DNA of 8,427 nucleotides from Clostridia bacterium (lineage in GTDB: Bacteria > Bacillota > Clostridia > Peptostreptococcales > Anaerovoracaceae), in NCBI GenBank assembly GCA_024403005.1, contig JAKSSQ010000073.1, forward strand, positions 1-8,427. The letters are read 5' to 3'. The position numbers and the translations under genes are program-made. Position 1 is the first letter of the stretch. Each line of letters starts with the position of its first letter. The notes beneath the pieces were generated by a model. That model saw only the letters and a program-made list of their open reading frames with translations, had not been told where the DNA came from and did not search any database. Below are positions 1 through 5,050 of the stretch, in pieces.

Positions 1-267
1 TTCAAAATCCTTATCCAGAGCAGGTCCGCAGAGCGGCAGGCCCATAACATGATCTGCATGTGAGTGGGTCATTAAAATATCGGCAGATTTATCCGCTGCA
101 GACATGTATTCGCTGCAGTTTAAAAGCCCTGTTCCGGCGTCGATAAATATAAGCCTTCCGCCCATTCGCAAAGCAAAACAGGTGGTAGCCGTTCCGTATC
201 CGGTATATTGTTTTCCGCTGCACGGCACGGAGCCTCTGCAGCCCAGTATTATCAATGAATTCAGCAT
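1..267 (-). CDS. MBL-fold metallo-hydrolase, N-terminal part (runs off the left edge)
   Basis: The first 89 residues of a metallo-beta-lactamase-fold protein are visible; the rest lies beyond position 1. The start is a strand opening with a GCRGSVP stretch (residues 9-15), followed by a LIFIDAGTG strand-turn (39-47) and the zinc-binding signature THSHADH (67-73), where His68, His70, Asp72 and His73 are the expected metal ligands. The G-x-RGS-x-P opening and the position of the HxHxDH motif resemble the cyclic-phosphodiesterase / RNase Z-like branch rather than true beta-lactamases. Such enzymes hydrolyse phosphodiester bonds in the cytoplasm, but the substrate cannot be told from this part. 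The ATG at 265-267 has a GAGGT ribosome site just upstream and its own promoter at 287-315. No signal peptide is seen. Confidence 0.88.
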   Translation of the reverse strand, partial: MLNSLIILGCRGSVPCSGKQYTGYGTATTCFALRMGGRLIFIDAGTGLLNCSEYMSAADKSADILMTHSHADHVMGLPLCGPALDKDFE

Positions 268-286
268 TATACTTTACCTCACATTA

Positions 287-315
287 ATTATATACTTCCG
301 GAGCTTTAAGAACAA
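287..315 (-). promoter_or_regulatory. Promoter of the MBL-fold gene
   Basis: On the minus strand TTGTTC (310-315) and a perfect TATAAT (287-292) are separated by 17 bases. Transcription would start about 10-15 bases before the ribosome binding site. The -35 box is weak (three matches); the -10 box and the spacing are ideal. Confidence 0.6.
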
Positions 316-351
316 CAGAAAACAAGGCCCGCGTGGGGTCACAAACGGTAC

Positions 352-377
352 AAAAAAGACCCGCCGTTAAGCGGGTC
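352..377 (-). terminator. Intrinsic terminator after the AhpD-like gene
   Basis: On the minus strand GACCCGC pairs with GCGGGTC (7 bp, 371-377 with 358-364, six-base loop) and is followed directly by six T (352-357). It lies about 20 bases after the stop codon of the AhpD-like gene and before the promoter of the MBL-fold gene, so it separates two transcription units. Confidence 0.9.
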
Positions 378-398
378 CGTAAGATTTCGTGCAGAAAA

Positions 399-968
399 CT
401 ACATTTCTGTGTACTTTAAGAGGCGTTCGTCCAGAGGTACCTGGAGAGTCTTGTTGAACAGATTTGTAGCGTACATCTGTGTTGCGAATGTAACGATGAG
501 TACGATTTCTTCTTCTGTCCAGAACTTGCGCAGGTTTTCGAATACTTCGGGCTGAATTTCGTTAGCATTTGTAACCATGCCGCGGCCCAGAGCGATAAGA
601 GCGTTTTCCTGTTCTGTGAATTCGAATGTATCGAAGTCCAGGCCCTGTTCCTTAAGGATTTCTGTAAAGAACATGCTGCAGATTAAGCAGTCGTTTTCTG
701 TGGATATGGCGTAACAGAAGAAGTTAAGTGCGCGTTCGCCGATGATGGGCAGCAGCTGTTCTTCCAGTCTGTACCAGCACATCATGGCGCGGAAGGACGG
801 AGTGTTCTTGAGCAGGGTAAGCTTCATGTTTGTGAGTCTGCCGTTGCCCTTCATTTCTTCGTCGATTCTTGCCTTTTCTTCTGCAGATGCATATGCGTAA
901 TCGATGGGCTTTACATAGCCTGTATCTGCGTCTTTAACTGCCTTAAGTGCTTCTTCTGTAAGTTTCAT
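399..968 (-). CDS. Carboxymuconolactone decarboxylase / AhpD-like protein
   Basis: A 189-residue, mainly helical soluble protein. The recognisable part is the AhpD-type segment ISTENDCLICSMFF (88-101): an acidic residue followed by the C94-x-x-C97 redox pair that in AhpD relatives reduces peroxides or disulfides. A helix-rich C-terminus ends in NLFNKTLQVPLDE (169-181), typical of the CMD fold. In the classical motif CxxCxxxH a histidine follows; here that position (101) is Phe, so peroxidase activity is uncertain. The chosen start is the ATG at 966-968, which has AGGAG eight bases upstream; a longer frame from 1007 would begin inside the promoter. The gene stands alone between its own promoter and terminator. 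The family is fairly sure, the substrate unknown. Confidence 0.82.
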   Translation of the reverse strand: MKLTEEALKAVKDADTGYVKPIDYAYASAEEKARIDEEMKGNGRLTNMKLTLLKNTPSFRAMMCWYRLEEQLLPIIGERALNFFCYAISTENDCLICSMFFTEILKEQGLDFDTFEFTEQENALIALGRGMVTNANEIQPEVFENLRKFWTEEEIVLIVTFATQMYATNLFNKTLQVPLDERLLKYTEM

Positions 969-1006
969 AATAAGTCTCCTTTTCAGTAAAATGTTACGTT
1001 GACCCA

Positions 1007-1035
1007 ATTATACTCCTACCTTAAAGGGATGTAAA
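1007..1035 (-). promoter_or_regulatory. Promoter of the AhpD-like gene
   Basis: Minus strand TTTACA (1030-1035), exactly 17 bases, then TATAAT (1007-1012). The leader to the ATG is about 30 bases and carries the AGGAG site. Because this promoter lies inside the open frame described at 1021-1248, the distal part of that frame is unlikely to be coding. Confidence 0.8.
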
Positions 1036-1058
1036 TATTTTCCCCAGACAAAGGCAAA

Positions 1059-1083
1059 CCCGCACGGGGACTAACCGTGCGGG
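1059..1083 (-). terminator. GC-rich hairpin, probable terminator of the minus-strand transcript
   Basis: CCCGCACGG (1059-1067) and CCGTGCGGG (1075-1083) form a 9-bp stem with a 7-base loop. On the minus strand it is followed by GTTTGCCTTTG, a poor T tract; on the plus strand there is none. It would end transcripts coming from the 96-residue gene at 1333-1623, shielding the AhpD-like promoter. Confidence 0.5.
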
Positions 1084-1090
1084 GCTCATA

Positions 1091-1173
1091 AATTCTTGCA
1101 TTGCGAACGCATTGGAGGTACATTCGCAGAGGTTTTCCGACATTATTACTTTACACTTATTATCGCAAGAATT
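1091..1173. repeat. Nested inverted repeats in the 1008-1332 gap
   Basis: AATTCTTGC (1091-1099) is repeated inverted as GCAAGAATT (1165-1173), 9 bp perfect, and encloses a second pair TGCGAA (1102-1107) / TTCGCA (1123-1128). A further weak pair GCGGC (1175-1179) / GCCGC (1205-1209) follows. The stretch may fold as RNA on either strand, but no known RNA family is recognised. Apart from this, the possible HPr-like fragment and the short ORF at 1268, nothing else is seen in this roughly 325-base gap. Confidence 0.4.
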
Positions 1174-1267
1174 CGCGGCATTCGCCAGTTGCAGCTTCTG
1201 AAAAGCCGCTTCATCCGCAATAAACTGCAGGTGTAATTGGTATCTTTTTCAGATAGGAGGAGGCGGT

Positions 1268-1342
1268 ATGGAACCGCAGGAAAAAGGAGCAGCAGTTTAT
1301 TTATGGATGAACTTATTTAAAAGTTCAGGGGACTATTCCTGA
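1268..1342 (+). CDS. Possible 24-residue small ORF with a very strong ribosome binding site
   Basis: An ATG at 1268 is preceded at seven bases by AGGAGG (1255-1260), repeated as GGAGG (1259-1263), the best Shine-Dalgarno match in the window. The frame encodes MEPQEKGAAVYLWMNLFKSS plus GDYS and ends at TGA 1340-1342, overlapping by ten bases the end of the opposite-strand 96-residue gene. The start codon sits in the loop of a small hairpin, GCGGT (1263-1267) with ACCGC (1273-1277), which could modulate translation. No clear promoter or homologous family is seen. It may be a small peptide or leader, or a chance coincidence of a purine-rich run with an ATG. Confidence 0.3.
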   Translation: MEPQEKGAAVYLWMNLFKSSGDYS

Positions 1343-1623
1343 ATCTCATAAATACAGTACGCGGGATACTGTTCGCCAATGTAGATCCAGACGTTGTCAC
1401 CCATTTCGATATCCGTATCAAATGCCATGTTGGGGATGAGAAGCTTAAGAGATGTACGCTTTACACCTTTTACGATTCTGCCCTCCTTTACAGGATTCTT
1501 TACAAATTCTTCGATTTCCTTTGCAAGTGAAGGAATACCTGTTTCCTTTGCAAAGTTATCTACAAATTTGCTCTTTTCAACATAAGCTACATTATCAGGG
1601 TTACGAAACCATTCAGCTCTCAT
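1333..1623 (-). CDS. Unknown 96-residue protein downstream of a cobalamin riboswitch
   Basis: Not recognised. The protein has a helical, charged N-terminal half (residues 1-50, no signal peptide or membrane segment) and a C-terminal half of alternating hydrophobic residues (RTSLKLLIPNMAFDTDIEMG, then NVWIYIG and YCIYEIQE) that looks like a small beta barrel or sheet. The start ATG at 1621-1623 has AAGGAG seven bases upstream. It is the first gene after the cobalamin riboswitch (1798-1952) and its terminator (1711-1744) on the same strand, so its expression should fall when adenosylcobalamin is plentiful. Nothing in the sequence resembles a known corrinoid transporter, biosynthetic enzyme or B12-dependent/independent isoenzyme. 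The original target may have been lost and this gene inherited the leader. Confidence 0.75.
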   Translation of the reverse strand: MRAEWFRNPDNVAYVEKSKFVDNFAKETGIPSLAKEIEEFVKNPVKEGRIVKGVKRTSLKLLIPNMAFDTDIEMGDNVWIYIGEQYPAYCIYEIQE

Positions 1624-1655
1624 ATTATTCTCCTTATAACAGGCTTTATGAAGGA

Positions 1656-1700
1656 GCAGGGAGCTTCATGCTGACCGGCAAATCAGCTGAAACTCCCTGC
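1656..1700 (-). promoter_or_regulatory. Long hairpin in the leader of the 96-residue gene
   Basis: GCAGGGAG (1656-1663) pairs with CTCCCTGC (1693-1700); inside, TTCA (1665-1668) pairs with TGAA (1688-1691) and GCTGA (1670-1674) with TCAGC (1683-1687), about 17 bp in all with small interruptions. It lies between the riboswitch terminator and the ribosome binding site. No T tract follows, so it is not a terminator; it may stabilise the message or be a remnant of a deleted stretch. Confidence 0.5.
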
Positions 1701-1710
1701 GGATGGAAAG

Positions 1711-1744
1711 CAAACTAAAAGGGCTGTGGAATAATCCACAGCCC
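1711..1744 (-). terminator. Riboswitch-linked intrinsic terminator
   Basis: On the minus strand GGGCTGTGG pairs with CCACAGCCC (1736-1744 with 1721-1729; 9 bp, six-base loop) and is followed by TTTTAGTTTG. It sits about 55 bases after the aptamer and is the likely off switch: ligand binding would favour its formation and stop transcription before the gene at 1333-1623. Confidence 0.85.
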
Positions 1745-1797
1745 GTATTTACTGTTCTTTAATAAGCCTTACCGGTTTCCGCGCCGGGATACTTTGA

Positions 1798-1952
1798 CGT
1801 TTCATGCAGGTCTCCTGGCTCGCGCGTCTTCGCTAAGGCGCCTTCTCGGGGTGTGACCCAATGGCTCTGCCTTCGCTCTTCGCTTACAGTGGCGGGACCG
1901 CTCCGGACTTTAACCGGATTCCCTTTCAATCGAACGAATCGAACATGAAAAC
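1798..1952 (-). ncRNA. Cobalamin (B12) riboswitch aptamer
   Basis: Read on the minus strand, the conserved core of the cobalamin riboswitch is plain: AAAGGGAATCCGGT, then AAGTCCGGAGCGGTCCCGCC and ACTGTAA, then GAGAAGGCGCC, and finally the B12 box GCCAGGAGACCTGC (1804-1817). The closing P1 stem is TTTCATG (1944-1950) with CATGAAA (1800-1806). The presence of the peripheral arms between the ACTGT segment and the B12 box indicates the large adenosylcobalamin-type class. The RNA is transcribed from its own promoter and is followed by a terminator, giving a complete transcriptional off switch. The gene it controls is not an obvious cobalamin gene. Confidence 0.96.
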
Positions 1953-1969
1953 TTATTCAGTTCATGTAT

Positions 1970-1998
1970 AGTGTAGCACTTCGTTATTCCATTTACAA
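1970..1998 (-). promoter_or_regulatory. Promoter of the riboswitch transcript
   Basis: Minus strand TTGTAA (1993-1998), 17 bases, TACACT (1970-1975). The start of transcription would fall near 1963, about ten bases before the P1 stem of the aptamer, which is where the promoter of a riboswitch is expected. Confidence 0.65.
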
Positions 1999-2042
1999 CC
2001 CCGTTTAGCACTTTATTTTTTCGGTGTTTGGTTGCCTTGGGC

Positions 2043-2234
2043 TTACTTGCTCTTGTCTCCGGGAGAACCGGTTACGCGGGCATCGTAGTGCATGCCTTCT
2101 TCGAAGGGAACGCCCTCCTGTACGCAGTAGTAAATGGTATTGATTACGTCAATCTCCATCATGCCTTCGCACTTTGCAAGGGGGAATCTTTCGCCGAAAG
2201 CCTGCTGATATGCCATTAATAAAGCTTCTAACAT
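2043..2234 (-). CDS. Unknown 63-residue protein
   Basis: Not recognised. A small soluble protein with an amphipathic N-terminal helix (MLEALLMAYQQAFGERFPLA), a central acidic-hydrophobic stretch EIDVINTIYYCVQEG (27-41) that looks helical, and a short charged C-terminal tail ending DKSK. Two cysteines (22, 37) are not arranged as a known motif. The ATG at 2232-2234 has AAGGAG at six bases, a convincing start. It lies just upstream of the riboswitch promoter on the same strand, with no clear terminator between, so read-through into the riboswitch is possible. No promoter better than weak was seen in 2235-2350. Confidence 0.72.
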   Translation of the reverse strand: MLEALLMAYQQAFGERFPLAKCEGMMEIDVINTIYYCVQEGVPFEEGMHYDARVTGSPGDKSK

Positions 2235-2408
2235 TTTGTCTCCTTTTATTGTACCTGAAGTTTTTTATTTGAATCTATCCTAACTCAAAACTAATCTTTA
2301 TATAAATCACAAAGATCATATTAACTTAAATCCGGCTTTTGGGCAACCTTAAGCTGCGCCTGCGGCAGCCCCAATCTGACCCCATAAACTATCTTTATTT
2401 TGAACATA

Positions 2409-2436
2409 TTTACAATGCCTGTTTAAAGAGTATAAT
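2409..2436 (+). promoter_or_regulatory. Promoter of the UPF0340 gene
   Basis: TTTACA (2409-2414), 16 bases, perfect TATAAT (2431-2436), about 47 bases before the start codon. The rest of the 2235-2483 gap is AT-rich and holds only a small GCTGC/GCAGC hairpin near 2352-2368 next to a GGGGTCAGATTGGGG-like stretch on the minus strand. Confidence 0.75.
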
Positions 2437-2483
2437 ATCCTTTGGAAAAGATAAATAACGTAGGTTACCAGGAGGTGACAACA

Positions 2484-3029
2484 ATGTACGAAAATATAAA
2501 AATGCAGGCAGAAGCAGCTGCAAACGAAATCTGCGACAAGGCTAAGCTTAAGAAAGGCAACATCCTCGTAATCGGATGCTCCTCTTCCGAAGTTTGCGGA
2601 GACAAGATCGGAAGCAACTCCAACCTGGAAGTTGCACAGGCAGTTTTCGCAGGAATCTACAAGGTTACTCAGGAAAGAGGCCTCTACCTGGCTGCACAGT
2701 GCTGCGAACACCTTAACAGAGCAATTATCGTAGAAAGAGCTGCAGTTCCCTTCAGCGAATACTGCAACGTAGTGCCCCAGCCCAAGGCAGGCGGTTCCTT
2801 CGGAACAACAGCTTACAAGACCTTTGCAGACCCCGTTGCCGTAGAAGAAATCAAGGCAGATGCAGGTCTGGACATCGGCGACACACTCATCGGCATGCAC
2901 ATTAAGAAGGTCTGCGTTCCCGTAAGACTGGAAAACAATAAGATCGGCGAAGCTCACGTAGTTGCTGCAAGAGTACGCCCCAAGTTCATCGGCGGAAGCC
3001 GCGCAGTTTACAACGAAGATCTGCTGTAG
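2484..3029 (+). CDS. UPF0340 / DUF436 family protein (YwlG-like)
   Basis: A complete 181-residue protein of the TIGR01440/UPF0340 family, usual length about 180. Visible family traits are the strand NILVIGCSSSEVCGDKIGSN near residues 27-46, the GLYLAAQCCEHLNRAI segment near 67-82, the VPFSEYCNVVPQPKAGGSFG region near 88-108, and the C-terminal HVVAARVRPKFIGGSRAVYN. The family is widespread in Firmicutes; its biochemical role is not established, though the Cys/Ser-rich loops suggest a small-molecule binding or catalytic pocket in the cytoplasm. The chosen start at 2484 has AGGAGG nine bases upstream; an in-frame ATG at 2442 lies too near the promoter. The gene is monocistronic, with its own promoter and a strong terminator. 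Confidence 0.93.
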   Translation: MYENIKMQAEAAANEICDKAKLKKGNILVIGCSSSEVCGDKIGSNSNLEVAQAVFAGIYKVTQERGLYLAAQCCEHLNRAIIVERAAVPFSEYCNVVPQPKAGGSFGTTAYKTFADPVAVEEIKADAGLDIGDTLIGMHIKKVCVPVRLENNKIGEAHVVAARVRPKFIGGSRAVYNEDLL

Positions 3030-3064
3030 TTCTGCGTGAACACAATTTAATCCTTGAAACAGCA

Positions 3065-3102
3065 AAACGCCCGGATTTCCGGGCGTTTGTTTTATTTGTT
3101 TT
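3065..3102 (+). terminator. Strong intrinsic terminator, probably used from both sides
   Basis: AAACGCCCGG (3065-3074) pairs with CCGGGCGTTT (3079-3088) around a four-base loop, followed by GTTTTATTTGTTTTT on the plus strand. It ends the UPF0340 transcript. On the minus strand the stem is followed by GTTTTGCTG within a GTTTT run, so it can also serve the convergent dehydrogenase remnant at 3119-3388. Confidence 0.92.
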
Positions 3103-3118
3103 TATACTTCGGGCTGAA

Positions 3119-3388
3119 CTAATCCTCGTTGAACTGGATAAGAACTCTTAAAGCAGTTCTGTCGTTCTTGGCGCGGTCGGAATTGATGGCGTAGAGGGTT
3201 CCCATGCCTTCGTGGCCCATAATCATGGGCGGCTTGGCTGTGGGGTGCTGGCCTGCAAATATGTGCAGGTCGGACCCGCAAATACCTGCATACTTAACTT
3301 TTATAACTGCCTGGCCCGGCCCCGGAACGGGGATTGGGCTCTCCTGGGTTTCCACTTTATAAAAATCGGTTAAAACAAGCTTTTTCAT
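3119..3388 (-). pseudogene. Zinc-type alcohol dehydrogenase (MDR) with the middle deleted
   Basis: The 89-residue frame begins as a normal medium-chain zinc dehydrogenase: VPGPGQAVIKVKYAGICGSD with catalytic-zinc ligand Cys37, then PMIMGHEGMGTLYAINSDR with the GHE motif at 58-60. After residue 72 it jumps to AKNDRTALRVLIQFNED, which reads like the C-terminal strand of the same family. Family members are about 340-350 residues, so roughly 260 are missing, including the structural-zinc cysteine lobe and the whole NAD-binding Rossmann fold. The reading frame, start and terminator remain intact. Such enzymes oxidise sugar alcohols or sugar acids, which fits the divergent uxuA gene, but this product cannot be active. 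The ribosome site (AGGGG) is weak; the promoter is good. Confidence 0.8.
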
Positions 3389-3445
3389 AGACTGCCCCTG
3401 AAATTGCGCATAAAAACTGCAATTAAAACAAAACTTTACGGGGCT

Positions 3446-3474
3446 ATAATAGCAAAATTAACTTAAGCTTTCAA
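3446..3474 (-). promoter_or_regulatory. Promoter of the dehydrogenase remnant
   Basis: Minus strand TTGAAA (3469-3474), 17 bases, TATTAT (3446-3451), leading to a leader of about 50 bases. It faces away from the uxuA promoter; the two -35 boxes are only 20 bases apart, so one bound regulator could act on both. Confidence 0.75.
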
Positions 3475-3488
3475 GGCACACGCAAATA

Positions 3489-3524
3489 TGGAATTTGGTA
3501 TTTTCCACAAAAAACAGTTATAAT
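3489..3524 (+). promoter_or_regulatory. uxuA promoter with possible operator
   Basis: TTGGTA (3495-3500), 18 bases, perfect TATAAT (3519-3524). The -35 box is embedded in an imperfect dyad, TGGAA (3489-3493) and TTCCA (3503-3507), and the stretch AATTTGGTAT resembles one half of the TTGGTATACCAA operator known for hexuronate GntR-family regulators (UxuR/ExuR). Only one half-site is good, so operator function is a guess. Confidence 0.6.
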
Positions 3525-3587
3525 ATATGCAGTTATTTACAAACTATTTTAACCGGTAACAAATCCACAACGGAGGAAATATTTACT

Positions 3588-4682
3588 ATGAAAATGACAT
3601 TCCGCTGGTACGGCGAAGGCCGTGACCCAATTTCTCTTAAGCAGATTAAGCAGATTCCCGGCATGAGCGGCCTCATGGGCCTGCTGGACGAAAAGGCAGC
3701 CGGCGAAGTCTGGACTTACGAAGAATGCAAGGCCTACGCAGACCACGTTCACGAAGCAGGACTGGAAGTGGAAGTAATCGCATCCGTAAACGTCCACGAA
3801 GACGTTAAGATGGGCCTGCCCTCCCGCGATAAATACATAGAAAATTACTGCGAAACCGTTCGCAATCTGGCAAAAGTCGGAGTAAAAGTCATAATCTACA
3901 ACTTCATGCCTGTTTTCGACTGGCTCCGCACGGATCTCGCACGCGAAATTCCCGAAGACGGCTCCAACAGCCTTTACTTCGACGAAAAAGAGCTGGGCGA
4001 AATGACCCCGACAGACCTTGTTAAGAAGACTCTGGAAAACAGCCACGGCATGTCCCTGCCCGGCTGGGAACCGGAAAGACTTGCAGAACTGGAAAAGACC
4101 TTAAAGATCTACGAAGACATCGACGAAGACAAATTAAGAGAAAACTTCAAGTATTTCCTCTCTGCAGTCTGCCCCGTCTGCGAAGAAGTCGGCGTGCGCC
4201 TCGCCTGCCATCCGGACGACCCCGCATGGCCCATTTTCGGTCTGCCCCGCATCGCCCACAGCCAGAAGGACTTCGACATAATGGTAAAGCTCTACGATTC
4301 CCCGGCTAATACCATCTGCCTCTGCACTGGTTCCCTTGGGTCAAACCCGGACAACGACCTGCCTTCGATCATCCGCCACTTCGGCGAAATGGACCGCATC
4401 GGAGCAATGCACGTACGCAACTTAAAGTTCCTTGGACACCATAAATTCCGCGAAGCTGCCCACCTTTCCTCCGCTGGAGACCTGGACATGTACGCAATCA
4501 TGAAGGCAATCTACGACACTTGCCCCGACACCTACATCCGCCCCGACCACGGACGCATGATCTGGGACGAAGTCGGCCGCCCCGGCTACGGCCTCTACGA
4601 CAGAGCCCTCGGCGCAGTTTACCTTAACGGCCTCTGGGAAGCTATCTGCCGCGAAAACGGCCACCCGGAAATGACAGTTTAG
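3588..4682 (+). CDS. uxuA: Mannonate dehydratase
   Basis: A complete 364-residue UxuA, close to the usual Gram-positive length (about 350-365). It dehydrates D-mannonate to 2-keto-3-deoxy-D-gluconate in glucuronate breakdown, in the cytoplasm, with Mn2+. It is a TIM-barrel enzyme: MTFRWYGEGRDPISL at the N-terminus, YNFMPVFDW (104-112), metal ligands by family comparison His208 in CHPDDP, Cys246 in LCTGSLG, His275 in AMHVRN and Asp320 in RPDHGRMIW, with His321 and a Tyr near 334-337 as catalytic residues. All are present, so the enzyme should be active. The start at 3588 has GGAGG about ten bases upstream; the longer in-frame ATG at 3495 lies inside the promoter. It is divergent from a broken dehydrogenase and followed at once by a broken uxuB. 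Confidence 0.97.
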   Translation: MKMTFRWYGEGRDPISLKQIKQIPGMSGLMGLLDEKAAGEVWTYEECKAYADHVHEAGLEVEVIASVNVHEDVKMGLPSRDKYIENYCETVRNLAKVGVKVIIYNFMPVFDWLRTDLAREIPEDGSNSLYFDEKELGEMTPTDLVKKTLENSHGMSLPGWEPERLAELEKTLKIYEDIDEDKLRENFKYFLSAVCPVCEEVGVRLACHPDDPAWPIFGLPRIAHSQKDFDIMVKLYDSPANTICLCTGSLGSNPDNDLPSIIRHFGEMDRIGAMHVRNLKFLGHHKFREAAHLSSAGDLDMYAIMKAIYDTCPDTYIRPDHGRMIWDEVGRPGYGLYDRALGAVYLNGLWEAICRENGHPEMTV

Positions 4683-4700
4683 GCTTTGGAGGCACATCTA

Positions 4701-5035
4701 ATTAAACTTAACCGCAAGTCCCTCTCAGACAAAGCGGGCTGGGAAGCCTTAGGCGTAAAGCTGCCCGAATACGACGTTACCGCCATGGCTGAAGCCACTC
4801 AAAAATTCCCTGTATGGCTGCATTTCGGCACGGGCAACATATTCCGCGCTTTAATAGCTTTAAGGGCCCAGCAGGCCTTAAATGTGGGCTTAACGGCCCG
4901 GGGAATAATAGTAGGAATGTTTGCAAGGAAGCCTGCAAGCAGTATTTCAGCACGAAATATGTGCGAATGCCGGATCCTGCACATGACATTTCGATGAGAG
5001 AAGTCTATGGCTTGGACAAGGCTTTGCGAGAATAG
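4701..5035 (+). pseudogene. uxuB: Fructuronate reductase (uxuB) remnant: lost start, deletion, frameshift
   Basis: Right after uxuA a GGAGG (4688-4692) is followed eight bases later not by ATG but by ATT at 4701, which opens the frame (I)KLNRKSLSDKAGWEALGVK, then LPEYDV, FPVWLHFGTGNIFR and GLTARGIIVG. This is the N-terminus of the mannitol dehydrogenase/fructuronate reductase family, including the HFGTGNIFR nucleotide-binding loop. The similarity stops near 4917. From there a different frame (+1 relative) reads KEACKQYFSTKYVRMPDP, HDISMREVYGLDKALRE and ends at TAG 5033-5035; its source is not recognised and may be the tail of this or a deleted neighbouring gene. A normal UxuB is about 500 residues or more, so the NADH-dependent conversion of fructuronate to mannonate is lost here. 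A TTG at 4686 could serve as a start but would overlap the ribosome site. Confidence 0.85.
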
Positions 5036-5050
5036 CTAATTAAACGGTTT

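Larger units (their letters stand above)
1021..1248 (-). pseudogene. Possible decayed HPr-like fragment
   Basis: An open frame of about 75 codons on the minus strand without ATG, GTG or TTG start and without a ribosome binding site; it begins right after a TGA at 1249-1251. The first 60 residues read YQLHLQFIADEAAFQ, then KLQLANAANSC, KVIMSEN, and later AFAMQEFMSP and LVPVRV. This order (strand, D/E-A-x-x-F helix, short strand, S/N-x-x-A/G helix, strand) resembles the small HPr-related proteins of Clostridia that are not part of a classical phosphotransferase system, but no phosphorylatable HxR motif is present. The last third crosses the hairpin at 1059-1083 and the promoter of the next gene, so it cannot be a normal C-terminus. 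It is best read as a gene remnant or chance frame; the similarity was judged by eye only. Confidence 0.25.

Noticed and set aside
104..370. 88-codon plus-strand frame
   Set aside because: Opposite to the MBL-fold gene for most of its length and continuing through that gene's promoter and the terminator of the next; no ribosome binding site.
2335..2395. GGGGTCAGATTGGGG-like stretch with a GCTGC/GCAGC hairpin, possible relic of a REP or IS element
   Set aside because: Only one short copy and a five-base stem; no transposase remnant or paired end is visible, so it cannot be told from chance.
2349..3065. 238-codon minus-strand frame opposite the UPF0340 gene
   Set aside because: Cysteine- and serine-rich shadow of a well-supported gene on the other strand, with no ribosome binding site; it also runs through two promoters' worth of intergenic DNA.
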